Shown one piece after another: positions 1 through 11,270 of a stretch of DNA of 64,000 nt. Position 1 is the stretch's first letter; every line of letters starts with the position of its first letter. The position numbers and the translations under genes were made by a program. Under the pieces are notes generated by a model. The model was not told the origin of the DNA and made no database searches. It worked only from the letters and a program-made list of their open reading frames with translations. Origin of the DNA: Metarhizium brunneum (taxonomy: Eukaryota > Ascomycota > Sordariomycetes > Hypocreales > Clavicipitaceae); contig NC_089426.1 of NCBI RefSeq assembly GCF_013426205.1, positions 1,426,001 to 1,490,000 of the forward strand, read 5' to 3'.

Positions 1-1735
1 ACGCAGTGCAGCGCGCGAGGCAATCATGTAACCGTGTCCGCCGTGTCATTGCGAGTTCTCGCTTCCGACATGGACGCCTGGGGCGCAGCGGCCGCCTTCC
101 ATTGGAAGTGTTGACAGGACGCGCAGCTTGTTTGTGCCGTGTGTGCGGCGAGAAAACAGGTGTGAATAGGTGCTGGACAGGCGCGAAGAGTCTGGTGTCC
201 CTGGTGCCTGGGGTCATGTGGAATGTCGCTTCGGTTCGGATGCATGGGGGATCGGCTTCACGTGGCTACATCTAAGGAGGCTTGACGGCGACGGCTGGAT
301 GCTGTCAATCATGTAGCATGCTCTGCTGCGTGCTTCTTCTCGTGTTGGGTGTTGGGTGGGAGGGCGAGTCTGCGTGTGCGGCATGGGTAATGTCGATCAC
401 AAATGGCTGGGACCAGAAAATAGCCGGTACTGGTGCTCATATGATGAGGGGGCTTGGCACTTTTTGTCATTTTGACTGGTACTTTCGCTCTATGAGGGGG
501 CGTGTTCGTGTGGTGTATTGAGCGTGTAGGTTCAGTGTTGGTGCACGGCGATTGGGGGACGTGAGCTATCGACTTTCTGGTGTCGTTTATCCTTCCATCA
601 CGCTTGGTGTCAAGTGCTTCCTAGACTTTTCACGCTTGGTTGGGTTTAGTGCAGGTTCGTGGTCACTTGAATCGGCTAATTCGAGAGCATATCAAGAGAG
701 TCTGGGAGAAATTGGGAACAGAGTCAAAGTTCGTATAGCATGCTTGCTTTGCTGCAATTGGGCGCCTTCATCAAAGCTCATCGATTGACAGCTCCATGTC
801 TCCGGCTACTGTCAAGCTTACATCTTCACGTCAAGTTATTGGACTTGAACCAACGGCCAGCGTCGCTCGCAAAGCTAGCTACCCAGTCTAGAATCGTAGT
901 TCCCTCCTCTACCAGCCTTAATACTGTCGAAATGTTGGACAGATCCAAGCGCAGTTGACACTCATACCGAGGGAATCTAACTGCCAAAACATGTGATTTT
1001 TAATAACACTTGTCAAGTATACCATTCTTGGCGACCCTCTATCACAGCTAGAGATGCAGGGCAACAACCTTGAGTCTTGCAGGAATCGTGCTCCGTTAGT
1101 TCAAGCCAGTTCTTGCCCAGAGGTTATGGGGAAACAGGTTCGGTCTCCATGTATCTTAATCGTTTTAAGGGTCGTTAAAGGAATGAACGAATCTTTGCCA
1201 TCTAATCAATGTCGTGGTTGCTGATGCCAATTATAAAGGGTCGCCCACCTCTAGCCATTTCATTCTCTTAAAAGTCATACTCCCTGGTTCTCCTTTCAAA
1301 GTTACTCAAGATACTTTTTAGAGCCAGTATTCTATTACATTTCTCTCTCGATAGATGTGCTGTACTAATCCTTCCTAGATTTGAGGCCCTCATTGAACGA
1401 CTCTTGCAACGTACACCCGGGAGGCTGCGAGAATAGGCCGAATAAAAACCCTTTTTAAATCATTAATATCAGACCATGAAGACTCCATAAAATAATCCAA
1501 GACCACGGGTGAATACATTGCCAAGCGGAATCCCGGCCATTTGCTCGAGTCCGGATTCTCGTGAACGGTTTGAAAGCGAAGAGCTGCCTCGGACCGACCT
1601 AAACAGAGGACGGCGTCTCTGTCACCCCTTGTTCTGGAAGATGAATAAAGCAGTTCAAAAAAGAAGACTGAGAAATGCGCTATGAGTAAAGCCAAGGGTC
1701 GCCGACAATACAAGAAAAATAAATGCAAAAAAATG
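1..1735. other. Gene-free stretch at left edge
   Basis: I see no supportable gene. Short open frames occur on both strands over the same bases, without family resemblance or splice signals. A TATAAAG word lies near 1235 with pyrimidine-rich DNA after it, which looks like a core promoter, but no coding sequence follows. The stretch could hold UTR of a gene outside the window. Confidence 0.5.
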
Positions 1736-1832
1736 TGCGGTCAGTGTGACTCGAACACACGACCTTCAGATAGGCATCCGTAGGATTGAAGTTAACTTCA
1801 GTCTGACGATCTCCCAGCTAATCTATGACCGC
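1736..1832 (-). tRNA. tRNA-Phe (GAA) with 24-nt intron
   Basis: Read on the minus strand this folds as a complete cloverleaf. The acceptor stem GCGGTCA pairs with TGACCGC. The D-arm contains AGCTGGGAGA. The anticodon stem TCAGA/TCTGA closes the loop CT-GAA-G..A, and the T-arm contains TTCGAGT flanked by GTG/CAC. The anticodon is GAA (1797-1799). A 24-nt intron (1772-1795) sits one base 3' of the anticodon, the canonical eukaryotic position, and carries a CTTC able to pair with GAAG, as in other tRNA-Phe introns. The discriminator base is A. The similarity to yeast tRNA-Phe is strong by eye. Confidence 0.95.
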
Positions 1833-2477
1833 AGATATTCCGATGAGGCTTATTTTTATTTATATGCTAGCATGCTGGATCCAGTCTGGTGGTTTCTATA
1901 CTTCCCATGATCGGTTGCGTGTGGTGTCTGGTGTAAAGACCCGTGGGCACCCGGCTATGGGTAAGTTGAGATAACGTTCAAAATAACCCAATTTACCCCA
2001 CGGGCATAGTTGCAGCGTACGGACGACCAGTTGCTACCCAACGGTGCTAACTGGCAACTGCGTCCTAACATTGAAGATAACCCGCAACTTAGGTTGTAGT
2101 GTAGATTTGGGTTCTCTATCACTTTAGACTAGATAAATGTATTATCAAAATTGGAATATATATATTTTTAAACTGAATTTTTAATTTTCACCTTTGTATA
2201 TATTTCATTCATACATCAAAAAATCTTGTAGTTTTATTAGCTGCCTACGAGTACTTGTAACCCTTTAGGGTACCTACCTAGTACCTTGGTAGACTTTTTG
2301 CGCCGACCAACGGTGTGCGCGTTTCATTCAACGACTCAGCATACCAGTGCAGAAAATTACTATGATGAAAACTATATATCCAAATTGATCTCGCTGCATG
2401 TCTAGATTATTCATATCTTGGTCCCATTCCTTGACATCCCAACTGTATTTTTTCCGACTATATTCTACGCAGGTGCA
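1833..2477. other. Gene-free AT-rich stretch with inverted repeats
   Basis: No gene is visible. Two inverted repeats lie close together: CCCGTGGG (1940-1947) with CCCACGGG (1997-2004), and CCAGTT (2027-2032) with AACTGG (2049-2054). From about 2110 to 2240 the DNA is strongly A+T-rich. Such short palindromic pieces beside a tRNA gene could be a decayed mobile element, but no transposase or terminal repeat can be recognised. Confidence 0.4.
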
Positions 2478-4161
2478 TCACACCGTCCGTCGCTCGGTGA
2501 TGCTCTGTCCGGCAGGCTTGATTTCTACAAACCCACCATGCGGCGCACCCAATTCAAAAATCTTTCGTCCTCGCAGCCAGGTCTCCTTGACTCTACCCGT
2601 AAACTCGTGCCCCTCCCATGGCGAACACCTGTTCTTCCAGCGCATATCACCCTGTGAAAACGTCCACACTTCAGCATCGTCAAAGACACAAATATCTGCG
2701 TCCATGCCAACCTTTATTGAGCCCTTGCGGTGTGAGAGACCAACTTGTTCAGCTGTGGCTTGGCAGCAGAGTCGAACAATGTCAGTGATGGCCGGGGCTT
2801 TGCAAGTCTTGCTGCGCTGCTTGGCGGTTGAGTGGATGATTGGCAAGCCGAGACCAACAGACGAAATTCCACCCCATGCGGCCATGAAATCACCAGCTTC
2901 TTTGTCCTTCTTCTGCACCGGGTATGGCTCCGTAGCCGACCAAAGTTGTTTTGGAAGCAGTTTGAGTTCCGGTGTGCAAGGAGAGTGGTCCGAGACGACA
3001 GTCTTGATGCACGAGTCTTTGGCGACAAGCTCCTCCCACAGGCCATCGCGGTTTCGGCCCTCTCGGATAGGCGGACAGCATTTGTGTCTTGTGTCTCCGT
3101 TTGCAATTTCCTCTGATGAAAGTCCCAGGTAGTGAAAGCAGGTTTCTGCGGTAATGTTGACGCCGTTTGCCCGAGCTTCCTTGAGGAGGGGGATGCACTG
3201 GGTGGCAGAGAGATGGACGATGTGTAAGTTTAAGGAAGGTGCAATATGTGCTGCAGACAGAATCTCCTGGACTGCAGTGGTTTCAAAGGTCGGGGGTCTG
3301 GAGTCAAGGAAAGTCTGATAGGTCGTAACATCACTTGGTGATGCATGACCATTGGTATGACCATTCGTGTGTCCATTCGTGTGTCCATTCATGTGTCCAT
3401 TCGTATGTCCATTCGTATGTCCATTCGTATGTCCATTGGTGTCGCCATTGGCATGACCATTTGTACTGCCGTTGGTATGGCCAGCGCATGGCTCCATTTC
3501 TGCATGGAACATGAGAGTTGTGGCGCTATCCTTGAGTGTTTCCATTGCCAGAGCCATATCCTTGGGGGTAATAGCCGGGAACTCATCCACCTGGTTCACC
3601 ACAGTCAGTGCTTTGAGGTTTCCTTCAACTTGAGAACAAACTTACGCCGGATTCAATCAAAAATCCCTTGAAGCCTCTTACACCCATTTCAACAAGAGGC
3701 TTCAACTCATGGGCATTGCCAGGAATCACGCCTCCATAGAAGCCTACGTCCACCCACAGCTGGCCATGGGCAGCCGCAAGCTTCTCCTTGAATCCCGCAA
3801 CCGTAGTCGTGGGAGGGATGGCATTCAAGGGCATGTCAACCACGGTTGTCACGCCACCGCTGGCTGCGGCCCGGGTACCGGTCCAAAAGCCTTCCCATTC
3901 CGTACGGCCTGGCTCATTTAGATGCACATGGGCATCCACCAGGCCGGGAAGTAACAGCATGGGCGAGTGGTCCACATATGCCGTGTCCGTGGGGAAACTT
4001 GTCTGGGGGACGATTTCTGGCGTTACGGACACGATCTTCCCTGTAGCTAGTGAAATGCAAATAGTCGCCGGTGAGACAGTCAGCGAGCCATCAGCCTGGG
4101 GGATGACGGCTCGGCTTGACACGATGACAGTGAAGGGGGCCTGCGACTTGCCAACCGTCAT
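2478..4161 (-). CDS. DAL1: Allantoinase (cyclic amidohydrolase)
   Basis: Hydrolyses allantoin to allantoate in cytosolic purine degradation, releasing nitrogen from urate. Two exons: 4161-3646 and 3590-2478, with a 55-bp intron (3591-3645) that restores the frame exactly at IESG|VDEF. The product is about 542 residues. The dinuclear metal ligands of the amidohydrolase superfamily are all visible: the HVH in DAHVHLNEPGR (near residue 75), the carbamylated Lys in GVRGFKGFL (near 165), then His in FHAEME and IVHLS, and Asp in VSDHSP. Just after HAEME there is an inserted run of about 44 residues of Asn-Gly-His-Thr repeats (about 209-253), which the family normally lacks. One AGATAG (HGATAR-type, 4333-4338) lies upstream, compatible with GATA-factor nitrogen control. 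Function is well supported; the effect of the insertion is unknown. Confidence 0.93.
3349..3480 (-). repeat. 12-bp coding minisatellite in allantoinase
   Basis: Eleven head-to-tail 12-bp units of the type CCATTCGTATGT (plus strand) fill these bases without gaps. Six central units differ at only one or two positions; the outer units are more diverged. Read on the coding strand each unit gives four residues of the NGHT type, so changes in copy number keep the frame. Confidence 0.95.
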
Positions 4162-6221
4162 GGTGGGGGTTCGGCCAACTAAGAGACTGGAAAGTGGCTG
4201 TAAATCTGCGCAGCAAGGCAGTGGATGAGCCGAGAGACACTGGGATATGAACAGTTGGACGACGAAAGCGGATGGGGATATAAATGAAGGGGAGAAGGGC
4301 CAGGTGATCTGGTCCTCGGGCGGTTTGGGCTAAGATAGTCTCTGCGGCTATTATTCATCGGCCGGCGCCGGTCAGGACTCCGAGTCAGGAGAGGAAGGTG
4401 CGGCACGAGACATGGCCGTTCGGGAAACAACAGCCATGCAGCATTTTAATGAAAATTCTCTCATCCGGTGTCACAAGTACGTGTAATACAAATAAATCGA
4501 TGTTTGAGTAACCCCAAGTTCGTCATACCCGCAAGCCGGTTTTATCCGCATGTTCTACAATAAAGGTTTGAGTTGTCTCAGTTCATTGTGAAGCACTGCA
4601 CTTGCTATTTGCCATTCATTCCGCGAGCCCTGGTGGGGCAAGTGGTGGGCGAAGACTAAGAGCCTCAAATGTTGTGCAACCCGGACATGGCCGGCCTATC
4701 ACGGTCCGGGTCGATGAGTGCTACGCTAGCCGTCACGTGCATCAGGGGTTTTCCTTTCCAAGTGGACAGCGACCATGTACCCCCACTCCTCTGAATGCCA
4801 TTGTGAATAACTTTTATGGGGACTTATCGGGTTCCCTAAAGCAAATAAACTCACCCTAACGTGAAGAATGGAGACGAGAACCCGCAAGTAACCCTAACCC
4901 TTTATAGAAACTACTTCCGCTAAGTAATGGCATATTTTTTATATACGGGGTAGAGAGGATGCTAAAAATTCCAACTCTTTATATAAGCTGTCTAATACAT
5001 CATATCACCAGCCTCCTTCATCTCCTCGTCTATGCCTAGGTTTTTTTTCACATGTCGAATAAACTAACAGGTGCGGGAATAACGCGTGTGATAATGGAGT
5101 CGTCGTACAGGCCGTCAAAGTCGCAACGAGTAAAATGCAGGTGCAAGCACGAGGATTAATTATCTGCGTGAAAGTGGAGATAAGATTTATTCATCTATCT
5201 GCTAGGTTTGACAATATACGTCATCATTGTCACGCGCAGGTATTATTTTAATTCAGATCGTCGAACGTGCTCCCTCCCGCAGCGTGGGGGGCCATTTTCA
5301 ACACCAGGCTGGAGCGGGGTGCCGAAGCAACAGAGAGGACGGGGGGACATTGAAGGCATTTTAACAAAACATTGAACCCACCACCGCATGTGCAGCGCTT
5401 TAAGCCAACATTGAATCCATTGTACTGACCATTCAACGGTACTATATCACTGAGGCTGTACGGAGTATGTAAATGAAATGATACTAGCGCGCACTACTCA
5501 TCTGGCGATACTAGCTTCACTTTTCTAACTTAACCTACTCATCCCAAGACCCTAACTCCTATCCCTAATCGTGTTGCGCAAGACATCTCCCCGATGTAGG
5601 GTAACACTATTATGCACTTATATTCCGATGAACAATGAAGCTTGTGAAAAACAATGTCGCTATTATTTGTATTGTGTACGAGAATTTCTAGATCGGCTAC
5701 CTTTCTTAAATTTTAATCCTCTTTTTGTGCTGGCACTTCCTCACGAACAATAGTCCGTCCAGAGAGGGAAAAAATACCAGCCGGTAACCTTCACAACGAC
5801 ACGACCAACACACATTCCAACAACCACAAGCCAGTGTTAAACAGAACTTGACTGCCTGTAAAATTCCTACGCCGTCAAAAAATTAGAGTGGATATGTCTA
5901 TGACAATTCATGCCTTTTCGCCGATTCCTACCCACTATCATGTTCAAGATAACAAAAGTGAACAGTACCGCCCTCTTGCCTTGCCGTTCTATATGCATCC
6001 GGATCATGAACATAAACCCATTGTTTAATCTCCATCTCCACACCTTCCATCCAGGCCTTGTCTTGCTGTATATTTTCCCCCTAAGCTTTGTGCTTGACAG
6101 CCCAAAGTTACCTGTGAGTTTATATCCCCCATACCAAGTACAGTAATCCTACATAATAAAAGGGTCTACTTCTATCCTTTCATCCCTTTGCATATATCCA
6201 GTCACGCGTATTACAGCGTAT
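4162..6221. other. Intergenic stretch between allantoinase and COQ1
   Basis: About 2.1 kb without a supportable gene. It holds the allantoinase promoter side (the first few hundred bases) and the 3' flank of COQ1. It contains one copy of the recurrent TACGGAGTA word (5459-5467). Short open frames on both strands show no family resemblance. Confidence 0.5.
4333..4338 (+). promoter_or_regulatory. Possible GATA-factor site upstream of allantoinase
   Basis: AGATAG matches HGATAR, the binding word of AreA/Gln3-type nitrogen regulators, and lies about 170 bp upstream of the allantoinase start codon. A single 6-base match is weak evidence; it is noted only because purine-catabolic genes are usually under this control. 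Confidence 0.25.
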
Positions 6222-7639
6222 TTATTTCTGTCGCTTAATTGTTTTTTGCGCCATCTCAATCAGGCCGTCTTTGGCTTCGCTCTCGGGAAAGTCCGCAATT
6301 GCTGCGATGGCCTTCTCAGAATAGTCCTGCGCCAGCGCTCTGGTTTGCTCAATGCCGTCGCTCTTCAAAACTAGGTCGCGGGCCTAGGATGGAATATGTT
6401 AGTCAAGATCATCTCAGGAAAAGAGACCATGCAGATGTTCATGCTGTTTACCTTCTCCACGTCACCCTCGCGCTCAAACTTGCGACCAACCAAAGCACCT
6501 AGTTCTGGGTTCTGCTTCCACGCAAATAACAACGGTGCCGTTGCCAAGCCCAGTTCCAGATCTGCGCCCGCGGGCTTCCCCAGATCCTTCCCGCTTCGAG
6601 TATAGTCGAGCATGTCGTCGACAAGCTGGAACGCAAGACCCAAGTTTCGGCCGTACGAATAAGCTGCGTCAACTGTAGTCGCGTCTGCATTACCAAGCAA
6701 GGCAGCCGCGCGGCATGACTTGGAAATTAAGCTGGCTGTCTTGAGATATGTCTTTTGCAAATAATAGCTCAACGTCTCCTCGGAATATTTGGGGCTTCGC
6801 TCGTCCCGTTCCGTGTTCTTCAGCTGCATAAACTCTCCCTCGACGAGATTGGCAATTACCGTGGCCAACAGCTCCACTACTTCGACGTGCCTTAGTCTGG
6901 CCAGCGCAACTGAAGCGCGGCCGAGAAGAAAGTCGCCAGCTAGAACTGCCATCTTATTGCCAAACTCTAAATTGGCTGACGGGGAGCCACGCCTTGACAC
7001 TGAATGGTCAATGACATCGTCGTGGAGGAGAGATGCAGTATGGATGAGTTCGGTAATTTCGGCCAAACGCCTCTGGCTGGGGAGAATATCTAGGTTGCCA
7101 TCTTTCATTTCGGGTTCGTTCGAAGTCAGCGGCATAGCTGATGGGTTGACATCGGCAAGAATCGTAACAGGAGATATCGACGAGTCAATGGCTCTTGCGC
7201 TATGTACCGTTTCAGGTTGTGGGTTCTTGGGGCAAAGATATGTCGCGCGGCTCATCAGCAGAACAATGAGCGGGCGCACATGCTTGCCCTCTGCTTGGGT
7301 ATAGTACTTGGCTACCCGGTCGAGGGAGGGGTGCCCTGAGCCAAGTAGCTTACGAATGTTTCCGGTGAGGAATTGCATCTCCTTCGCGACGGTTCGCAAT
7401 GGATCGATAGTCATGCCGTCCTTGGCTGCTTTTTTGACGACATTTCCAACAACGTTGGAAGCAACTTGCACGGCCGCGGCCCATGCGGAATCTCGTCTAT
7501 GGCTTGTGTGTATACTCGATCTGTGTATTCTCCAACTATCGAGACTGACTGTGGGACATCGACTCTGTGTGCAGCTCGGAGCCGTGATCCTTCGAACCAC
7601 GGCATGGCGAAAAACCATGGCTCCCGGCCGGAGCTGCAT
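6222..7639 (-). CDS. COQ1: Mitochondrial trans-polyprenyl diphosphate synthase (ubiquinone side chain)
   Basis: Elongates isopentenyl diphosphate units to the polyprenyl tail of ubiquinone, in mitochondria. Two exons: 7639-6452 and 6383-6222, joined over a 68-bp intron (6384-6451) that falls after FEREGDVEK. The last 54 codons (ARDLVLKSDG...) would be missed if the intron were ignored. The product is about 449 residues. The first 55 or so residues are rich in Arg/Ser/His and lack acids, as expected for a mitochondrial presequence. Both Asp-rich prenyltransferase motifs are present: LLHDDVID (near residue 206) and LVDDMLD (near 339), followed by GKDLGKPAGADL. The KHVRPL substrate-binding segment is also there. 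It is divergent to the VMA12-like gene over a 711-bp intergenic region. Confidence 0.93.
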
Positions 7640-8350
7640 GGCAGGTAGGAGAAGGCGTTGTGTTGGGAAAAAGCAGGGTGCTCGAGCGTCTCCGATGAAA
7701 TTGATATGGTGCCGGGTCGATTTAGGATGCGATGAAGAACAGGAGGGCTATCAATTGGGCTCTGGCAAGCTGGACATGAAGGATCGGGGGCGAGCTCTTC
7801 GTGGCCGAGTCGAAACTTTCGTTGCTGCGCTACTGTCCCAAAGCGGCTCTGACGGGTCAGTCCGGAACCCACCCGAGACTGCCCAAGAGCCTCGGAGCCT
7901 CGACTGTCACTAATGTCTGGGAGGCTCCTATTGGTCGCTCTTAGGCAAAAGCTGGACCCGAACATTGAATGCTCAAGCGAACGTTGAACTGATTCAGCGA
8001 ACTGGTTGTCTGTAATCCGCCGGATAGTGATGAGCATTAAGCACGCCCAGGGCTCTTCGGTACTGGAAATAGCAGCACTTGAGTAGTACGGCATATTGGC
8101 GGCCTGAGCTGCTGCCAGGCACAGGCAGCACTACCAGTGCTGGCTGGTAGCTTAAGCACTGACCCATGTCCACTGGATTGCACATGTGGCGTCAATCCAA
8201 TGGCACTGGTTCATGCGACGTCACATCTCAAGCCACTGTCGCGGCACAACGCAGCTCACGCACATCGCCGAGATCTTTCTTCTCGTGCTCATAACAGCCC
8301 GTTATTGCGAACCAAAGCTCCATGCCACCTCTTACTCTGGAGCGGTCAAG
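7640..8350. other. Shared divergent promoter region
   Basis: This 711-bp stretch separates the start codons of COQ1 (minus) and the VMA12-like gene (plus), so it should carry both promoters. Open frames cross it on both strands (one continues in frame upstream of the VMA12-like start) but show no family resemblance. I see no clear TATA element. Confidence 0.5.
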
Positions 8351-9261
8351 ATGGTGCTTCTTACAATGACGGCGTCCATTGTGGATGGACTGGCGCAACT
8401 GGATGGAATGCTGTCTGCCGAAGACATGCAGCAAGGTACCACTGGCGATGCCGCCCACGATGAGCATCAACAAACAGACAGGGAACCGTCCCTGAATCCG
8501 CCTTCAGTTGGGAAACCCATCTCTCACCAACAAATTGTCGACATCTGGAAGAAGCTTCGAGTCAACCACAATGCGGGCTATAGCTTGGAGGAACTGCTCC
8601 GTGGCTCGCAGGTTTACGTTCCACCACCACCACCGAAACCAGAACCGGTTGGTCTCCCACCCAGCCCACATGCATTTCCATAAGTCGCTAATGTACTGAG
8701 TTGGTATAGACCGAAGAATTCAAAGCTCTTATGGCCCGACTACGACACGAGGAAGCACAGCGAGCCTACGAGCGCATGGTGAACCCCCCTCCGAAAATCG
8801 AAACGTTCAACGATCGATTCCCGACATCCGCACAAGCTTTCTCCCAAGTGAATCGCCCGATGAACGCTTCGGATCTAGGCGATGATGATGTAACGCTTAG
8901 TGATGTCCATCGCCAAGTCATGCTTATCATCAACTTTCTCGTCAGTATCCTGGGAGTAGCTGGGACGCTGTGGGTGATATCACGGTGGTGGAGCTTGCCA
9001 GCTAGAATATTTCTCACCATGGGCGGAAGTATAGTCGTGGCTGTCGCGGAGGTCGCAGTCTACTCGAGCTACATGTGGAGGATGGATCAGGCGAAGCACA
9101 AGCAGAAGGCTGCCGAGGAAATCAAGCAAGTTGTTAATACGTGGGTGGTGGGTGAGCACGACCAGGGCGATAATAAGAATGACAACACGGTGCTGTTACG
9201 GCAAAAGGAGAATGACACGAATGGCACAGTGAGGAAGAGGATTACGACGGTTTCAAATTAA
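8351..9261 (+). CDS. VMA12: V-ATPase assembly factor, Vma12/TMEM199-like, ER membrane
   Basis: Members of this family sit in the ER membrane and help assemble the Vo sector of the vacuolar H+-ATPase. Two exons: 8351-8647 and 8710-9261, with a 62-bp intron (8648-8709) joining KPEP to TEEFKAL in frame, for about 282 residues. The N-terminal half has SHQQIVDIWKKLR and a short Pro run. A region rich in Arg/Glu follows, then two hydrophobic segments (VMLIINFLVSILGVAGTLWV and IFLTMGGSIVVAVAEVAVY) close together, as in the family, and a charged cytosolic tail. The frame stays open upstream to 8186, but the ATG at 8351 has a good context (AAGATGG) and gives a normal N-terminus, so I chose it. The family assignment rests on layout and the helical hairpin; it is fairly secure. 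Confidence 0.8.
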
Positions 9262-9705
9262 AGCAGCGAGAATTCAAATATAATATAGAGGGCTAACCAA
9301 CCACTTCAAGCTTAGTGTCTGTATACTTTGCCAACCGGCTACTGAATTTCGGCCGAGTGGTACCGCTGAACAGAAGTCCTATACTACTACTCCGTAGACG
9401 AAGTTGAATGTCCAGTGGCTGCGCGTTTTCAGCCCCTGCATGTGACATCGCGTATAGTGGTTCTGTGTCGCCATCGCGTCGCGTGTCGCGTCTCCCAGAA
9501 GTTGCGTGGGGCCAGTCATTCAACCACCCTTCACGACCTGACACTCTCTTCGCGATCATCTTTTGATATCATCTCTCTCAAATGAAATGCTAAACCAGCC
9601 ATTATTCCCTGAGGCAATATACTGTTACAAGCCGGCCCTTTCATGGTTTCACGCGATTTATTTTTTTGCACGCATAGCTTGGCGCTGGACACCACTGGCC
9701 ACAAC
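9262..9705. other. Intergenic, VMA12-like to zinc-finger gene
   Basis: No gene seen. It contains one TACTCCGTA word (9388-9396). The final 100 bases before the next start codon should hold its promoter/5' UTR. Confidence 0.5.
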
Positions 9706-10565
9706 ATGATGATCAATTCTTCACCAGAGTATGCCATGTAAGTAATCCTTGCCTTTCATGGACCACTGGGGCAGTTTCTCATGACTTTTGCAGAACGAAG
9801 CCGGGGATGTCACATTATTTGTCAAGGAAGCGCGACAAGCCGCTCCGAACCTATGGGCGGAAGGCTGCTTCAACGCCAGAACCACGAGGTGAACCACCTG
9901 CAAAAAGGGTCCGAGTGGAGCCTCAAGCCCATATCAACATGGAGAGGAAATTACCAGCGATGCAAAATCCGTCGTCCAAGAAAGAGCAGTCAGATTCAAC
10001 TTTGAAGTTGGAAAAAGAGTCGCCGCCGCTACCTAGCGCCGAAGCAGCAACACGATCGTCCATCTTACAATATTTTAAGCCTGTACCGATCGACATGAAG
10101 AAGCTAGAACATATAGAAAAGAAGGGAGACGTGCATAGAAACCCAGAGCCGGCGCTTTCGCGGGTCGTGCGAAGGCGAAGGAAGGCTCGACTGCTAAGAA
10201 TCAGAGCGACTTCACTGCCATCAGACGAATCCGAAGACGCTATGAGCCTCTCGGGCAGAGACGAAACAGATAGCAATGCCTCGTCGCCGGATGGGAAAAG
10301 GAAAACATTGTATGCTAGAGAGGGCAGTGTATTGAGTCAGGGACGGAGGGACAGCACTTCATCGGACATCAAGCCTGGTCTTGGGACAAGATCGGGGCGT
10401 TCGCCGACAGTGCAAACAACACTGAATATCTCCTCCAAGGCGGCGTTTGCAGAGTGCAAGGTGTGTAATATTGTTTGGAACCCGCTGTACCCGGATGATG
10501 TGAAGTATCATGACAAGAGGCACAAGACTATGGTGAGAAAGGCGAAGAAGGCGGATGACTTGTAA
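9706..10565 (+). CDS. ESCO-type zinc-finger protein lacking the acetyltransferase domain
   Basis: Two exons: a 32-nt first exon (9706-9737), intron GTAAGT...TTTTGCAG (9738-9793, 56 bp) and exon 9794-10565, giving about 267 residues. The first-exon model is chosen because the splice sites are consensus and the frame joins to the downstream ATG. The N-terminal part is basic and low in order. SSILQYFKPV (mid N-terminal half) resembles a PCNA-interacting (PIP) box. The C-terminus carries CKVCNIVWNPLYPDDVKYHDKRH, the C2H2 finger typical of Eco1/ESCO sister-chromatid cohesion acetyltransferases. In Eco1 an acetyltransferase domain follows; here the protein stops 17 residues after the finger and no such domain is encoded in the next 440 bases. 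It may be a stand-alone relative that binds PCNA or a truncated ECO1. Confidence 0.75.
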
Positions 10566-11006
10566 CTGATACCCACACGATGAGCTCGTGGATAGTGAAA
10601 ATATAGCTTGAGAGTAAAACTCCATTGTCGCCCGTCGGAGGAGTAGTGTTTTTGTGCGCGTGGACAAGCCAAGTCCAACGATCGAATGGTGCTTGGGGTT
10701 GGTGTTGGTGGGTTGAGTAAATTTGGGTTGCTCCTTCTCCGGGTTCGTTTGCTGGAAACGCCTATGAACATCAGTTGCTGGATTGCCTCGGGAGGCTCGA
10801 CACTTCCTTCGAACTTGCACAACTCCCACAAGTTTTTCCTTGCAACTTGCAGCCCGCTCGATCCTATTGTCTTATTATCCTTAAGTAGCCTGCCAAAGGC
10901 CCCAGGCTCATGAGATTGCTTATTGTTAACTAAGAAACAGCCCAAATCGTCTGTTCCAGACAGTCTTCAACCCCTGACTTCCGCCTGCGACCCACGAATC
11001 GCCACA
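10566..11006. other. Intergenic, no gene seen
   Basis: Checked for a continuation of the ESCO-type gene (acetyltransferase domain): none in any frame on the plus strand. The minus-strand open frames here overlap each other and have no family resemblance. Confidence 0.5.
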
Positions 11007-11270
11007 ATGGACCGGTATGACCTCGATGAAGAGAGCTTTCGTCTTCTAGTCCAGCTGCAAATGGAGGATATAGCAGAGATATCATCCGGTACTGATGGTA
11101 AAGATCTTACCACACAGGAAAATGACTTTGTTGTAGCCGCGGAACAGTATAAGCGGGAACTTGAGCAGCATCTTCTCGCCTTCTGCCTCGAGCCTGCAGG
11201 AGCCTGTAACCTGGCAACTGTGATGCCTACGGATCAGGCGGAAGTTGCAGTTAACCCTGAGCTTTCTTGA
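11007..11270 (+). CDS. Short protein resembling the N-terminus of fungal RBR (IBR) RING proteins
   Basis: An 87-residue open frame starts at an ATG in good context (GCCACAATGG). MDRYDLDEESFRLLVQLQMEDI and a later VVAAEQYKRELEQHL resemble the leader that precedes the RING-IBR-RING part in many fungal RBR-type ubiquitin ligases, where a LDEES..L.LQLQ..D helix is common. No cysteine-rich RING follows within the next 600 bases in any frame, so this would be a truncated copy, or an independent small gene. The resemblance is from memory of the family and is not strong. Codon pattern looks coding (acidic/amphipathic, no low complexity). Confidence 0.4.
   Translation: MDRYDLDEESFRLLVQLQMEDIAEISSGTDGKDLTTQENDFVVAAEQYKRELEQHLLAFCLEPAGACNLATVMPTDQAEVAVNPELS

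Noticed and set aside
1390..1728. Minus-strand 112-codon frame beside the tRNA gene
   Set aside because: Lies in the tRNA flank, low similarity to any known protein, and no promoter or splice support.
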